Shown: positions 21,058 through 29,467 of the stretch, in pieces
Layout: every line of letters begins with the position of its first letter
Numbering within the stretch: position 1 is the first letter of the stretch
Source of the DNA: Amycolatopsis sp. DSM 110486
GTDB lineage: Bacteria > Actinomycetota > Actinomycetes > Mycobacteriales > Pseudonocardiaceae
DNA length: 64,000 bases
Reading direction: 5' to 3'
Assembly (NCBI RefSeq): GCF_019468465.1
Contig: NZ_CP080519.1
Coordinates: 6,751,001-6,815,000, forward strand
Notes under the pieces: model-generated
What the model was told of the DNA's origin: nothing
Databases searched by the model: none
What the model saw: only the letters and a program-made list of their open reading frames with translations
Made by a program: the position numbers and the translations under genes

Positions 21058-23334
21058 TTGTCCGTGTCCCCGGACCGGGAAGCAGACCGCGCCCTCGAGG
21101 ACGGTACGCCCGAGCACGCCGCCGAGCTGGCGCGTGAGCAGGCGTATGTCACGACGCTGTACACGAAGCTCGACGCCGAGCGGGTCGAGGCCCAGCGTCG
21201 CCTCGACACCACGCTGCGGCAGACCGGCGGCACCCCGCAGGCACGCACCGAGCGGGACGTCGCCACCACGCTGTACTCCGACCGGCTCGCGCAGCTGGGG
21301 TCGGTGGAGCAGGGGCTGTGCTTCGGCCGCCTCGACTTCGTGCCCGAGAGCGCCGAAGAAACCACCTACATCGGCCGCCTCGGGTTGTTCGAGGAGGACG
21401 ACGACTACCGGCCGCTGCTGGTGGACTGGCGGGCGCCCGTCGCGCGGCCGTTCTACCTCGCCACGGCCGCCTCGCCCGAAGGTGTGCGCCGGCGGCGGCA
21501 TTTGCGGTCGCTGAGCCGGAAGGTCACGGGGTTCGACGACGAGATCCTCGACCTCTGGGCCGCCGACCAGGGCCAGGACCTCGGGCTGGCGGGCGAGGCC
21601 GCGCTGCTGGCCGCCCTGGAACGCCGGCGCACGGGCGAGATGAGCGACATCGTCGCCACCATCCAGGCCGAGCAGGACCGGATCATCCGCGCGCCGCTCG
21701 GTGGGGTGATGGTGGTGCAGGGCGCGCCGGGCACGGGCAAGACCGCGGTCGCGCTGCACCGCGCCGCGTACCTGCTGTACACGCACCGCCAGCAGCTCAC
21801 CACGCGCGGCGTGCTCGTGGTCGGGCCCAACAGCACGTTCCTGCGCTACATCGGCCAGGTCCTCCCGTCGCTGGGTGAGACCGGCGTGCTGCTGGCCACG
21901 ATCGGGCAGCTCTACCCAGGCCTCGACGCGGAGGGCATCGAGCCGCCCGAGGCCGCGGAGGTCAAGGGGCGCCTGGTGATGACCGACGTGCTCGCCAGCG
22001 CCGTGCGCGACCGCCAGCGCGTGCCCGAGCCCGTGGTGGAGATCGAGCACGAGCGGGAGATCCTCAAGCTCGACCGCAAGACCTGCGTCGAGGCCCTCAC
22101 CCGCGCGCGCCGCTCGCGCCGGCCCCACAACCTCGCGCGGCGTCTGTTCGTGTCCGACGTGCTCGACGCGCTCACCCGCCAGGCCGCCCGCAAGCTGGGG
22201 GAGGACCTGCTCGACGCACAGGACGTGCAGGACATCCGCGCCGAGCTCGCCGCCAGCCCCGCCGTGGCCGCCGCCGTGAACGACCTGTGGCCGAAACTGA
22301 CGCCGGAAGGCCTGCTAGACGACCTGTTCGCCGAGCGCGAACACCTCGATCGCGCCGCCGGCAAGCTGCTGTCCGAGGCCGATCGCGCGCACCTGGAGAG
22401 TGGCCGCGACGCGAAGTGGACCCCCGCCGACGTGCCGCTGCTCGACGAGCTGTCCGAGCTGCTCGGCGAGGACGACAGCGAGGAGCGCGCCGAGCGCCGG
22501 CGCCGCGAGCGCGTCGAGCGTGCCTACGCCGAGGGCGTGCTGCACGTCCTGGAGCAGGACGAGGAGATCCAGGACGAGGAGATCCTGCGCGTGTCCGACG
22601 TGCTCGACGCCGAGCTGTTCGCCGAGCGCCAGCAGGAGCGCAGCGAGCTGACCGCGGCCCAGCGCGCCGCGCAGGACCGCACGTGGACGTTCGGGCACGT
22701 GATCGTGGACGAGGCCCAGGAACTGTCCGCCATGGACTGGCGCCTGCTCATGCGCCGGTCGCCCAACCGCTCGATGACGCTCGTGGGCGACGTCGCGCAG
22801 ACCGGCGCGCCCGGGGGAGCGCGCACGTGGGACGAGGTCCTCTCGCCCTACGTCGCCGACCGCTGGCGCCTCGAGCAGCTCACCGTGAACTACCGCACGC
22901 CGGCCGAGATCATGGCCGTGGCCGCGCGCGTGCTGGCGCAGCTCGACGTGGACCTCGTGGCCCCGGCGTCGGTCCGTGAGACGGGCGTGGCGCCGTGGTC
23001 GAAGGCGACAAGCGACCTCGACGCAGATCTGGGCGGTCTCGTCGCGCAGGAGCTGTCCGCTGTGGACGGTGGCACCGTGGCCGTGCTCACACCGGCGGCT
23101 CGGCTCGCCGCCGTGGAAGCCGCGGTGCCCGCCGACGAACGCGTGAGCGTGCTCACGGTCGAGCGCGCCAAGGGCCTCGAGTTCGACGCCGTTCTGCTGG
23201 TCGCGCCGGACGAGATCGTCGCGGCGTCACCGCGCGGGCTCAACGACCTGTACGTGGCCCTCACGCGCGCGACCCAGCGGCTCGGCGTGGTCCAGACCGG
23301 TGACGTCGTACCGGCATTGGCAGAGCTTGGCTAG
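21058..23334 (+). CDS. helD: HelD-type RNA polymerase-recycling UvrD-like ATPase
   Basis: Superfamily-1 helicase-like ATPase that binds stalled RNA polymerase and releases it from DNA. It has 758 residues. The N-terminal coiled arm (AREQAYVTTLYTKLDAERVEAQRRLD) is followed by the FGRLDF and RLLVDWRAP-like segment, Walker A QGAPGTGKTAVALHRAAYLLY, Walker B HVIVDEAQELSAMDW, LVGDVAQTG and the C-terminal VLTVERAKGLEFDAVLLV. The arm type suits HelD rather than HelR. I chose the TTG at 21058 (AGGA upstream); the GTG at 21064 is an alternative and the frame is open back to 21004. Confidence 0.85.
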   Translation: MSVSPDREADRALEDGTPEHAAELAREQAYVTTLYTKLDAERVEAQRRLDTTLRQTGGTPQARTERDVATTLYSDRLAQLGSVEQGLCFGRLDFVPESAEETTYIGRLGLFEEDDDYRPLLVDWRAPVARPFYLATAASPEGVRRRRHLRSLSRKVTGFDDEILDLWAADQGQDLGLAGEAALLAALERRRTGEMSDIVATIQAEQDRIIRAPLGGVMVVQGAPGTGKTAVALHRAAYLLYTHRQQLTTRGVLVVGPNSTFLRYIGQVLPSLGETGVLLATIGQLYPGLDAEGIEPPEAAEVKGRLVMTDVLASAVRDRQRVPEPVVEIEHEREILKLDRKTCVEALTRARRSRRPHNLARRLFVSDVLDALTRQAARKLGEDLLDAQDVQDIRAELAASPAVAAAVNDLWPKLTPEGLLDDLFAEREHLDRAAGKLLSEADRAHLESGRDAKWTPADVPLLDELSELLGEDDSEERAERRRRERVERAYAEGVLHVLEQDEEIQDEEILRVSDVLDAELFAERQQERSELTAAQRAAQDRTWTFGHVIVDEAQELSAMDWRLLMRRSPNRSMTLVGDVAQTGAPGGARTWDEVLSPYVADRWRLEQLTVNYRTPAEIMAVAARVLAQLDVDLVAPASVRETGVAPWSKATSDLDADLGGLVAQELSAVDGGTVAVLTPAARLAAVEAAVPADERVSVLTVERAKGLEFDAVLLVAPDEIVAASPRGLNDLYVALTRATQRLGVVQTGDVVPALAELG

Positions 23335-23344
23335 GGTGCCGGGC

Positions 23345-23932
23345 ATGCAGAGAATCGGCAAGATCGCCTCCGTGGGCGCCGTGGCCGTGGCCGCGGCGTT
23401 CAGCCTGACCGCGTGCGGCGGCGGCGACACCGCGGCCCAGCCGTCCGGCACCCCGTCGGCCCCGGCCGCCCCGTCGAGTTCGGCCGCTGCGGCCGGCGCC
23501 CAGACCAAGGGCCGCGAGTGCACCGCGGACGACATCAAGACCACCGGGACCTTCGGCCAGGCGCCGACCATCACCATCCCGGACGACTGCGATCCGCCGA
23601 AGAAGCTGATCACGAAGGACCTGGTCCCGGGCACCGGCAACGGCGCGAAGGCCGGCCAGGAACTGTCGATGAACTACACGCTGGTCACGTGGTCGGACAA
23701 GAAGAAGCTCGACAGCTCCTTCGACAGCGGTGAGCCGTTCTCCCTGCCACTGGGCGCGGGCAAAGTCATCCCCGGCTGGGACCAGGGCCTCGTGGGCATC
23801 AAGCAGGGCGGGCGCCGGCTGCTGATCATCCCGCCCGACCTCGGCTACGGCCAGGGCGGCAACGGCATCGCGCCGAACGAGACCCTCGTCTTCGTCACCG
23901 ACGCCGTGACGGTGCCGAACGACAAGAGCTGA
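23345..23932 (+). CDS. Secreted FKBP-type peptidyl-prolyl isomerase lipoprotein
   Basis: A 195-residue exported prolyl isomerase. A basic start and hydrophobic helix lead to the lipobox LTAC (Cys24), so it is probably a membrane-anchored lipoprotein. A Pro/Ala/Ser-rich linker follows, then an FKBP domain with MNYTLVTW, SSFDSGEPFSLPLGAGKVIPGWDQGLVGI, GGRRLLIIPPDLGYG and ETLVFVTDAVTV. It probably helps fold secreted proteins outside the membrane. It begins 10 bases after helD and ends before a large inverted repeat. Confidence 0.92.
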   Translation: MQRIGKIASVGAVAVAAAFSLTACGGGDTAAQPSGTPSAPAAPSSSAAAAGAQTKGRECTADDIKTTGTFGQAPTITIPDDCDPPKKLITKDLVPGTGNGAKAGQELSMNYTLVTWSDKKKLDSSFDSGEPFSLPLGAGKVIPGWDQGLVGIKQGGRRLLIIPPDLGYGQGGNGIAPNETLVFVTDAVTVPNDKS

Positions 23933-23971
23933 CCGTGCCCGCCTCCGTCGGTCCTCGCCCCGCTTGAAGCG

Positions 23972-24050
23972 CCCCAATGTGGCGTTCGGTGCGTTGAGCG
24001 CAACGAACGCCGCATTGGGTGCGTTGGGTGCACCGAACGCCACATTGGGG
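23972..24050. repeat. Large inverted repeat with a third internal copy
   Basis: Arms of 21 bases at 23972-23992 and 24030-24050 are perfectly complementary. The 37-base spacer contains a third, degenerate copy (24001-24021) in the same orientation as the right arm, and a small CGTTG-AGCG-CAACG hairpin. It lies between the convergent FKBP and quinone reductase genes, so it can serve as a bidirectional terminator. The modular structure suggests a dispersed intergenic repeat family. Confidence 0.85.
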
Positions 24051-24081
24051 TCGGTAGGGCGAAAGCGTCAGGGATGACGCG

Positions 24082-25053
24082 TCACGGGATGAGGATCAGC
24101 TTCCCGGTCGTCCGGCGGCCCTGCAGGTCTTCGTGGGCCTTGCGGGCGTCGGCCAGCGGGTAGCGCCCGCCGATGCGGATGTTCAGCGAACCGTCGGTCA
24201 CGGCGGCGAACAGCTCGTCGGCGCGCCAGTCGAGCTCCTCGCGCGTGCGGACGTAGTGAACGGACGTCGGGCGGGTCAGGAACAGCGAGCCGCCCGAGTT
24301 GAGGCGCTGCGGGTCGATCGGCGGCACCGGGCCGCTGGCCGCGCCGAACAGCGCGAGCATGCCGCGGATCCTCAGGCTGGACAGGCTGCCGTCGACGGTG
24401 TCCTTGCCGACGCCGTCGTAGACCACGTGCACGCCCTCGCCGTCGGTCAGCTCGCGCGTCACCTTGGCGAAGTCCTCCCGGTCGTAGCGGATCACGTGGT
24501 CGGCGCCGGCCCCGCGGGCCAGCTCGGCCTTCTCCTCGGTGGACACCGTGCCGATCACGCGCGCGCCCCGCGCCTTCGCCAGCTGCACCAGCAGCAGGCC
24601 GACGCCGCCGGCCGCGGCGTGGACCAGCACGTCGTCGCCCGGCTTGACCTCGTAGGTCGAGCGGATGAGGTAGTGGGCCGTGATGCCCTGCAGCATCGTG
24701 GCGGCGGCGATCTCGTCGGACACGCCGGCGGGCACCTTCACGGCGCCGGCCGCGGGCAGGAGCTTGCGCGCCGCGTAGCTGCCCAGCGAGCCCTGCCAGG
24801 CCACGCGGTCACCCGGGGCGAACGCCGTCACGCCCTCGCCGACCTCGGCCACGGTGCCCGCGCCCTCCAGCCCGAGCACGAACGGCAGGTCGATCGGGTA
24901 GATGCCCTGGCGCTGGTAGGTGTCGATGTAGTTGACGCCGGCCGCGGCCACGTCCACCAGCAACTCACCGGCACCGGGCGAGCCGACCTCGACCTCGGTG
25001 ACCTCCAGTACCTCGGGACCACCGGTCGTCCTGACCTGCACAGCGGACGGCAT
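24082..25053 (-). CDS. NADPH:quinone oxidoreductase, zinc-independent MDR family
   Basis: A 323-residue medium-chain dehydrogenase/reductase that reduces quinones with NADPH. It has the family marks VNYIDTYQRQGIYP, LPFVLGLEGAGTVAEVG, the nucleotide-binding VLVHAAAGGVGLLLVQLAK and VVYDGVGKDTVDGSL. The zinc-ligand cysteines of alcohol dehydrogenases are absent. It corresponds in position to qor of M. tuberculosis (recalled as Rv1454c). It is divergent from the small protein gene at 25154. Confidence 0.92.
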   Translation of the reverse strand: MPSAVQVRTTGGPEVLEVTEVEVGSPGAGELLVDVAAAGVNYIDTYQRQGIYPIDLPFVLGLEGAGTVAEVGEGVTAFAPGDRVAWQGSLGSYAARKLLPAAGAVKVPAGVSDEIAAATMLQGITAHYLIRSTYEVKPGDDVLVHAAAGGVGLLLVQLAKARGARVIGTVSTEEKAELARGAGADHVIRYDREDFAKVTRELTDGEGVHVVYDGVGKDTVDGSLSSLRIRGMLALFGAASGPVPPIDPQRLNSGGSLFLTRPTSVHYVRTREELDWRADELFAAVTDGSLNIRIGGRYPLADARKAHEDLQGRRTTGKLILIP

Positions 25054-25140
25054 GTTTCCTCCTCGCGTCGGGTTCGGCTCTCACCAGGTGCCAACTATGG
25101 CCGACGCCACGCTTGTTCCGCGCCACCGGGTGAGACCGGT

Positions 25141-25154
25141 TAAGCTCGCCGACG
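25141..25154 (+). promoter_or_regulatory. Probable leaderless promoter -10 (TAAGCT)
   Basis: TAAGCT (25141-25146) matches TANNNT, and the GTG at 25154 lies exactly 7 bases downstream, where transcription would begin. This supports the GTG as the start of a leaderless message. Confidence 0.45.
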
Positions 25155-25471
25155 TGGCTGAGGAGACCGAGCAGACGCCCCCCGCACCGACCGGCCGGCA
25201 GCTGGCCGCCGCCCGTGACTTCGTGGCGCGGCACGGGAAACCGTCGCGCGCGGTGGTCGAGAACATCGGCCGCGTGGGCGCTCGCGTGGTGCTCGTGGGA
25301 GCCGACGGAGCCCTCGGCGACGTGATCGTGCCGGCCCCGGAGACGGGCACGGCGCTCGTCGAGGCGGTCGAGGACCTCGAACCCGCCGAATGGGACAGCG
25401 AGACCGTGAAGGCGACCAAGATCGGCGCGGCCCACCGCCGCAAGATGGCCGGTCCGCGAGCCGGCCGGTGA
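25154..25471 (+). CDS. Small conserved-looking protein of unknown function
   Basis: A 105-residue soluble protein (MAEETEQTPPAPTGRQLAAARDFVARHGKPSRAVVENIG...). After an acidic start it has a helix, a strand-rich centre (ARVVLVGADGALGDVIVPAPETG) and a basic C-terminal tail (IGAAHRRKMAGPRAGR). I do not recognise the family. The frame is open from an ATG at 25097, but the TAAGCT spacing favours the GTG at 25154. Its stop overlaps the ATP-grasp gene start by GTGA, so the two are translationally coupled and probably work together. Confidence 0.65.
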   Translation: MAEETEQTPPAPTGRQLAAARDFVARHGKPSRAVVENIGRVGARVVLVGADGALGDVIVPAPETGTALVEAVEDLEPAEWDSETVKATKIGAAHRRKMAGPRAGR

Positions 25472-26334
25472 ACCGCGAAGCGATCTTCGTCGCCTGCGCG
25501 CAGATGCCGGAAGGCGACGGCGACGACACCGCCGCCGCGGCCGCCCTCGACGACCTGGGCTTCACCGTGCGCTGGGCCGTGTGGGACGACCCGGCCGCCG
25601 ACTACACGAGCGCCGACCTCGTGGTGCTGCGCGCGACCTGGGACTACCCCGAGCGCCGCGCCGAGTTCCTCGACTGGTGCGAGACCGTGCCGACACTGGC
25701 CAACCCCGCCGCGGTCGTGCGCTGGAACACCGACAAGTCCTACCTCGCCGAGCTGATCGAGGCAGGCGTGCCCACGGTGCCGACCACGCTGGTCGAGCCG
25801 GGTGAGCAGGCGAAGTGGCCGAAGGTGCCGTTCGTGGTGAAGCCCTCGGTCGGCGCGGGCTCTCGCGGCGCCGCCCGCTTCGGCGCGGACGCCGCCGGTG
25901 CGGCCGATCACCTGCGCGAGCTGCATGCCGACGGCCGCACCGCCGTCATCCAGCCGTACCAGTCCAGTGTGGACACCCAGGGCGAGATCGCGCTCGTGTA
26001 CTTCGGCGGCGTTTACTCGCACGCCTTCACGAAAGCGGCGATGCTCGGCGCCGGCACCGACCCGTCCGGCCTGTTCCTCACGGAGACGCTCGCCCCGGCC
26101 GTCCCGGCGTCCGGTGTGCGTGCCGTCGCGGAAGACGCCCTGGACGCGGCGTGCTCCCTGATGGGCATCCTGCGCGCCGAACTGCTCTACGCCCGCGTGG
26201 ACATCGTGCGCGGCGAAGAGGGACACCCGCTGGTGCTGGAGCTGGAGCTGGCCGAGCCGTCGCTGGGCTTCCGCAACGCCGACGCGGGGGCCCCGTTGAG
26301 GTTCGCGTCGGCGGTGCGGCAGCAGCTGGCCTAG
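25468..26334 (+). CDS. ATP-grasp ligase of unknown substrate
   Basis: A 288-residue ATP-grasp enzyme. The N-terminal domain has DLVVLRATWDYPERRAEFLDW and LANPAAVVRWNTDKSYLAEL; the ATP-grasp core has VPFVVKPSVGAGSRGAARF, AVIQPYQSSVDTQGEIALVYFGG and the metal-binding PLVLELELAEPSLGF. Relatives are often named after the cycloserine cyclo-ligase DcsG, but no cycloserine genes are here, so only carboxylate-amine/thiol ligase chemistry is inferred. It is coupled to the preceding small gene (GTGA) and convergent with the ABC permease. Confidence 0.85.
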   Translation: MNREAIFVACAQMPEGDGDDTAAAAALDDLGFTVRWAVWDDPAADYTSADLVVLRATWDYPERRAEFLDWCETVPTLANPAAVVRWNTDKSYLAELIEAGVPTVPTTLVEPGEQAKWPKVPFVVKPSVGAGSRGAARFGADAAGAADHLRELHADGRTAVIQPYQSSVDTQGEIALVYFGGVYSHAFTKAAMLGAGTDPSGLFLTETLAPAVPASGVRAVAEDALDAACSLMGILRAELLYARVDIVRGEEGHPLVLELELAEPSLGFRNADAGAPLRFASAVRQQLA

Positions 26335-26364
26335 TTACTTCAAGCCCGGTTACTTCAAGCCCGA
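26335..26364. repeat. 15-base tandem duplication carrying a second stop codon
   Basis: TTACTTCAAGCCCG occurs at 26335 and again at 26350. On the minus strand the permease ends ...GLK-stop and the next five codons read P-G-L-K-stop in frame, so the last codons and the TAA are duplicated just beyond the gene. Confidence 0.85.
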
Positions 26365-27180
26365 CGACGCCAGCCCGTCGATCACCCGGCGTTGCAGCAG
26401 GATGAACAGGATCAGGATCGGCGCCATCGCCAGCAGGCTGGCGGCCATCAGCACGGGGTAGTTCACCGTCACGTCGCCGGCCAGGGTGGCCAGCGCGGCC
26501 GACAGCGGCATCTGCGTGGCGCGCGTCGACACCACGAGCGGCCACAGCAGCTCGTTCCACGACCACAGCACGGCCGAGATCGCGAGCACGCTGATGCTCG
26601 GGCGCACCACCGGCAGGAGCACGCTCCAGAACGTCCGCAACGGCCCGCTGCCGTCGATGCGCGCCGCCTCCTCCAGCTCCGCCGGGAGGTTGAGGAAGGC
26701 CGTGCGCATCAGGAAGGTGCCGTACGCGCTGAACAGCCCGGGCGCGACGATGCCGGCCAGGGTGTTGAGCCAGCCGAGGCCCTGCACGATCTGGTACTGC
26801 GAGATCAGGTACGCCTGCGAGGGCACCAGCAGGATCGACAGCACGAGACCGAGCAGCACCGCCCGCCCGCGGAAGCGCATGCGGGCGAACGCGTACCCGG
26901 CGAGCGTGCACAGCACGATCTGGGCGAGCGTGCGGATCACCGTGATGAGCACCGAGGTCCACAGCTGCGACAGGAACGGCAGCCGCTGGAACACCGCCGC
27001 GTAGTTCTGCCACTGCAGGTGCGCCGGCCAGAACGTGGGCGTCACGCTCTGCACCTCGGCGTTGGTGGACAACGACATCACGATCTGCCACAGGAACGGG
27101 AAGGCCATGATCAGCCCGCCCACCCCGAGCACGAGGTGGATCAGCGCGTGGGACTGCCGCCGGCGCCGTGTTCTAGGCAT
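26350..27180 (-). CDS. Sugar ABC transporter permease (MalG-like)
   Basis: Inner-membrane channel subunit of a carbohydrate ABC importer of the CUT1 type. It has 276 residues and six helices. The cytoplasmic EAA loop that docks the ATPase is ELEEAARIDGSGPLRTFWSVLLPVVRPSI. The start overlaps the end of the upstream permease gene by 8 bases. Its 3' end shows a 15-base duplication with a second in-frame stop. No ATPase gene lies in the cluster; as in Streptomyces, a shared MsiK-type ATPase elsewhere may serve it. Confidence 0.93.
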   Translation of the reverse strand: MPRTRRRRQSHALIHLVLGVGGLIMAFPFLWQIVMSLSTNAEVQSVTPTFWPAHLQWQNYAAVFQRLPFLSQLWTSVLITVIRTLAQIVLCTLAGYAFARMRFRGRAVLLGLVLSILLVPSQAYLISQYQIVQGLGWLNTLAGIVAPGLFSAYGTFLMRTAFLNLPAELEEAARIDGSGPLRTFWSVLLPVVRPSISVLAISAVLWSWNELLWPLVVSTRATQMPLSAALATLAGDVTVNYPVLMAASLLAMAPILILFILLQRRVIDGLASSGLK

Positions 27181-28126
27181 TGCCGGTCCACCTCCGTTGC
27201 AAGCGGAACTGCACGAGCGTGACGAGACCGATGAGCACGAAGATGACCATCGCGATGGCCGCGGCGAAACCCTTGTCGTTCTGGACGAAACCCGCGTCGT
27301 AGAAGTAGTAGACGAGCGACATCGTCTTCGGCAGCACCGCGTTGTGGTTGCCCAGCAACGCATACAGCAGGTCGAAGAGCTGGAAGCTCGCGATGGTGGT
27401 CACCACGATCACGAAGAACACGCTGGGCGCCAGCTGCGGCAGCGTGATCGAGCGGAACTGGCGGAAGCGGCTCGCGCCGTCGAGCTCGGCGGCCTCGTAC
27501 AGCTCCGTCGGGATGTTCTTCAGGCCCGCGCCGAGCACGATCATCGAGAAGCCCAGCGAGGACCACAGGCCCACCACGGCCACCGCGGCGAGCGCGAAGC
27601 CCGGTGTATTGACCCACGACGGGCCGGTGATCCCGATCCGCGAGAGCGCCCAGTTGAGGATGCCGTAGTCGCCGTTGAAGATCATGCGCCACACCAGCGC
27701 GACGGCCGCGGGCATCGCCACGTACGGCAGGAAGAACAGCACGCGGTAGAACTGCGCGAACCGCAGGCCCGGGGTGTTGAGCAGGCTCGCGAGCCACGCC
27801 GCGATCGGCACGCCGAGCAGCACCACGGCCGTGTAGATCAGGGTGTTCAGCAGCGACCGGTACAGCTGCGGGTCGGTGAACAGCCGGCTGTAGTTGTCCA
27901 GCCCGGACCACTTGAAGCCACCGAACACGCCCCAGGTGGTGAACGAGTAGAACGCCGTCTGCAGGATCGGCCAGATGTAGAAGACGAGCACCCCGGCCAG
28001 CAGCGGCAGCACGAACGCCCAGGGCCACAGGCCGTCCCCGCGCCGGACGCCGCGCCGCTTCCGCCGGGTGGCGGGAGCGGCGGGCGCCGGAGCGGACTCG
28101 GAGACGTCGGCGGACACGGCGCTCAT
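27173..28126 (-). CDS. Sugar ABC transporter permease (MalF-like)
   Basis: The first of two CUT1 channel subunits, 317 residues. An Ala/Pro- and Arg-rich cytoplasmic N terminus precedes six membrane helices. The EAA loop is ELYEAAELDGASRFRQFRSITLPQLAPS. The ATG (MSAVSADVSE) overlaps the binding-protein stop by ATGA, so synthesis of the three transport subunits is coupled. Confidence 0.93.
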   Translation of the reverse strand: MSAVSADVSESAPAPAAPATRRKRRGVRRGDGLWPWAFVLPLLAGVLVFYIWPILQTAFYSFTTWGVFGGFKWSGLDNYSRLFTDPQLYRSLLNTLIYTAVVLLGVPIAAWLASLLNTPGLRFAQFYRVLFFLPYVAMPAAVALVWRMIFNGDYGILNWALSRIGITGPSWVNTPGFALAAVAVVGLWSSLGFSMIVLGAGLKNIPTELYEAAELDGASRFRQFRSITLPQLAPSVFFVIVVTTIASFQLFDLLYALLGNHNAVLPKTMSLVYYFYDAGFVQNDKGFAAAIAMVIFVLIGLVTLVQFRLQRRWTGNA

Positions 28127-29430
28127 TCCTTGGCCAGGTCCGCGTTCATCTGTGAGGTCAGATCCTTCAGCACGGCGTCGACGGGCTTGGTGCCGTCGAA
28201 GGCGTCGGGCAGCAGGTTGGTCTCGAGCGTGTTCCACGCGGCCGTGTTCTTCGACACCGGCAGCGGCTTGGCGTTGGAGACCTCGTCGAGGAACAGCTGT
28301 AGGTCCACCCCCGGCATGGACTTCGCGAACGCGTCCTGCGTGCCGTTGTAGGCCGGGATCACCGCACCGAGGTCACCTTGCTGCTGCTGGGCTTCCTTGC
28401 TCGCGAGGAACACCTGCAGCGCCTGCGCGGCCTGCTTGTTGGCGCTGTTCGTGGCGACCACATTGGACAGACCGTGGATCACGGTCGCCTGCTGGTCGCC
28501 CTTCGGCACGGGGAGCACCATGACGTCCTTGGCGATGGGCGCCGCTGCGACCTCGCTGCGGGCCCAGCTGCCACCCTGGTACATCGCCGACTTGCCGGAC
28601 ACGAACCACTGGTCACCGGTGGTGTCGGTGAGTTGCTTCATCGTCGGCATCGCCTTGGACTTCACCAGGTCGGTCCAAAACTGGATGCCCTTCTGCGTCT
28701 TCGGGTCGTCGTAGGCGGACGTCTTGCCGTCGGGCGAGATCACCGAGCCGCCGGACTGGAAGATGGTGTTGTAATAGGTGGTCTGGCCGTCCATGCCGGC
28801 GGAGATGCCGTAGACGCCCTTGCTGGAGAGCTTCTGCGAGATCTGCGTGGCGGTGGACTGCAGGTCGGCCCACGTCCAGTCCTTGCTCGGGATCGGCACG
28901 CCGGCTTCGGCGAACAGTGCCTTGTTGACCCAGACGCCGATGGTGTCGAAGTCCTTCGGTACGCCGTACTGCACACCGTCCAATGTGTACAGCTGGTCGA
29001 GCGACTGCGGGTAGTTCTTCGGGTCGATCGCGCCGGCCTTCACCTCGCCGGTGACGGGCTCGATCTTGCCGTTGCTCGCGTAGAGCTGGAAGTTGGGGCC
29101 GTTCATCCAGAACAGGTCGGGCAGGCTGTCGCTGGAGGCCTCGGTCTGCAGCTTGGTGAAGTAGTTCGCGTACGGGGTGACGTCCACGTTCACCTTGATG
29201 TTCGGATATTTCTTGTTGAATTCGGCCAGGTTGGCGTTGATCGCCTTGACCTGGGTCTGGTCCCAGACCGCGTAGGTCAGGTTCGCCGAGACGCTTGCGT
29301 CGGGCGGGCTGTACGGGGTGTCCGAATCGGACGCGGTGGACGCACCCGTGGACGAGCACGCGGCGAGCGTGGCGGCGGCGGCCACCGTGCCGGCCACCGC
29401 GGCCAGGGCTCGGCGGGGGAATGAAGCCAT
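28123..29430 (-). CDS. Sugar ABC transporter substrate-binding lipoprotein
   Basis: A 435-residue extracellular solute-binding protein, family 1. The signal peptide ends in the lipobox LAAC with Cys25, followed by a Ser/Thr/Asp-rich spacer. The mature part has ANLTYAVWDQTQVKAINANLAEFNKKYPNI-type sequence, LPDLFWMNGPNF and a central YGVPKDFDTIGVWVNKALFAEAG stretch typical of maltose-type binders. A strong AAAGGA lies before the ATG. It probably captures the sugar or oligosaccharide consumed by the neighbouring kinase/aldolase genes. Confidence 0.93.
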   Translation of the reverse strand: MASFPRRALAAVAGTVAAAATLAACSSTGASTASDSDTPYSPPDASVSANLTYAVWDQTQVKAINANLAEFNKKYPNIKVNVDVTPYANYFTKLQTEASSDSLPDLFWMNGPNFQLYASNGKIEPVTGEVKAGAIDPKNYPQSLDQLYTLDGVQYGVPKDFDTIGVWVNKALFAEAGVPIPSKDWTWADLQSTATQISQKLSSKGVYGISAGMDGQTTYYNTIFQSGGSVISPDGKTSAYDDPKTQKGIQFWTDLVKSKAMPTMKQLTDTTGDQWFVSGKSAMYQGGSWARSEVAAAPIAKDVMVLPVPKGDQQATVIHGLSNVVATNSANKQAAQALQVFLASKEAQQQQGDLGAVIPAYNGTQDAFAKSMPGVDLQLFLDEVSNAKPLPVSKNTAAWNTLETNLLPDAFDGTKPVDAVLKDLTSQMNADLAKE

Positions 29431-29467
29431 CGGGATTCCTTTCAGCGGGCGGGGGAGAGGATCAGGG

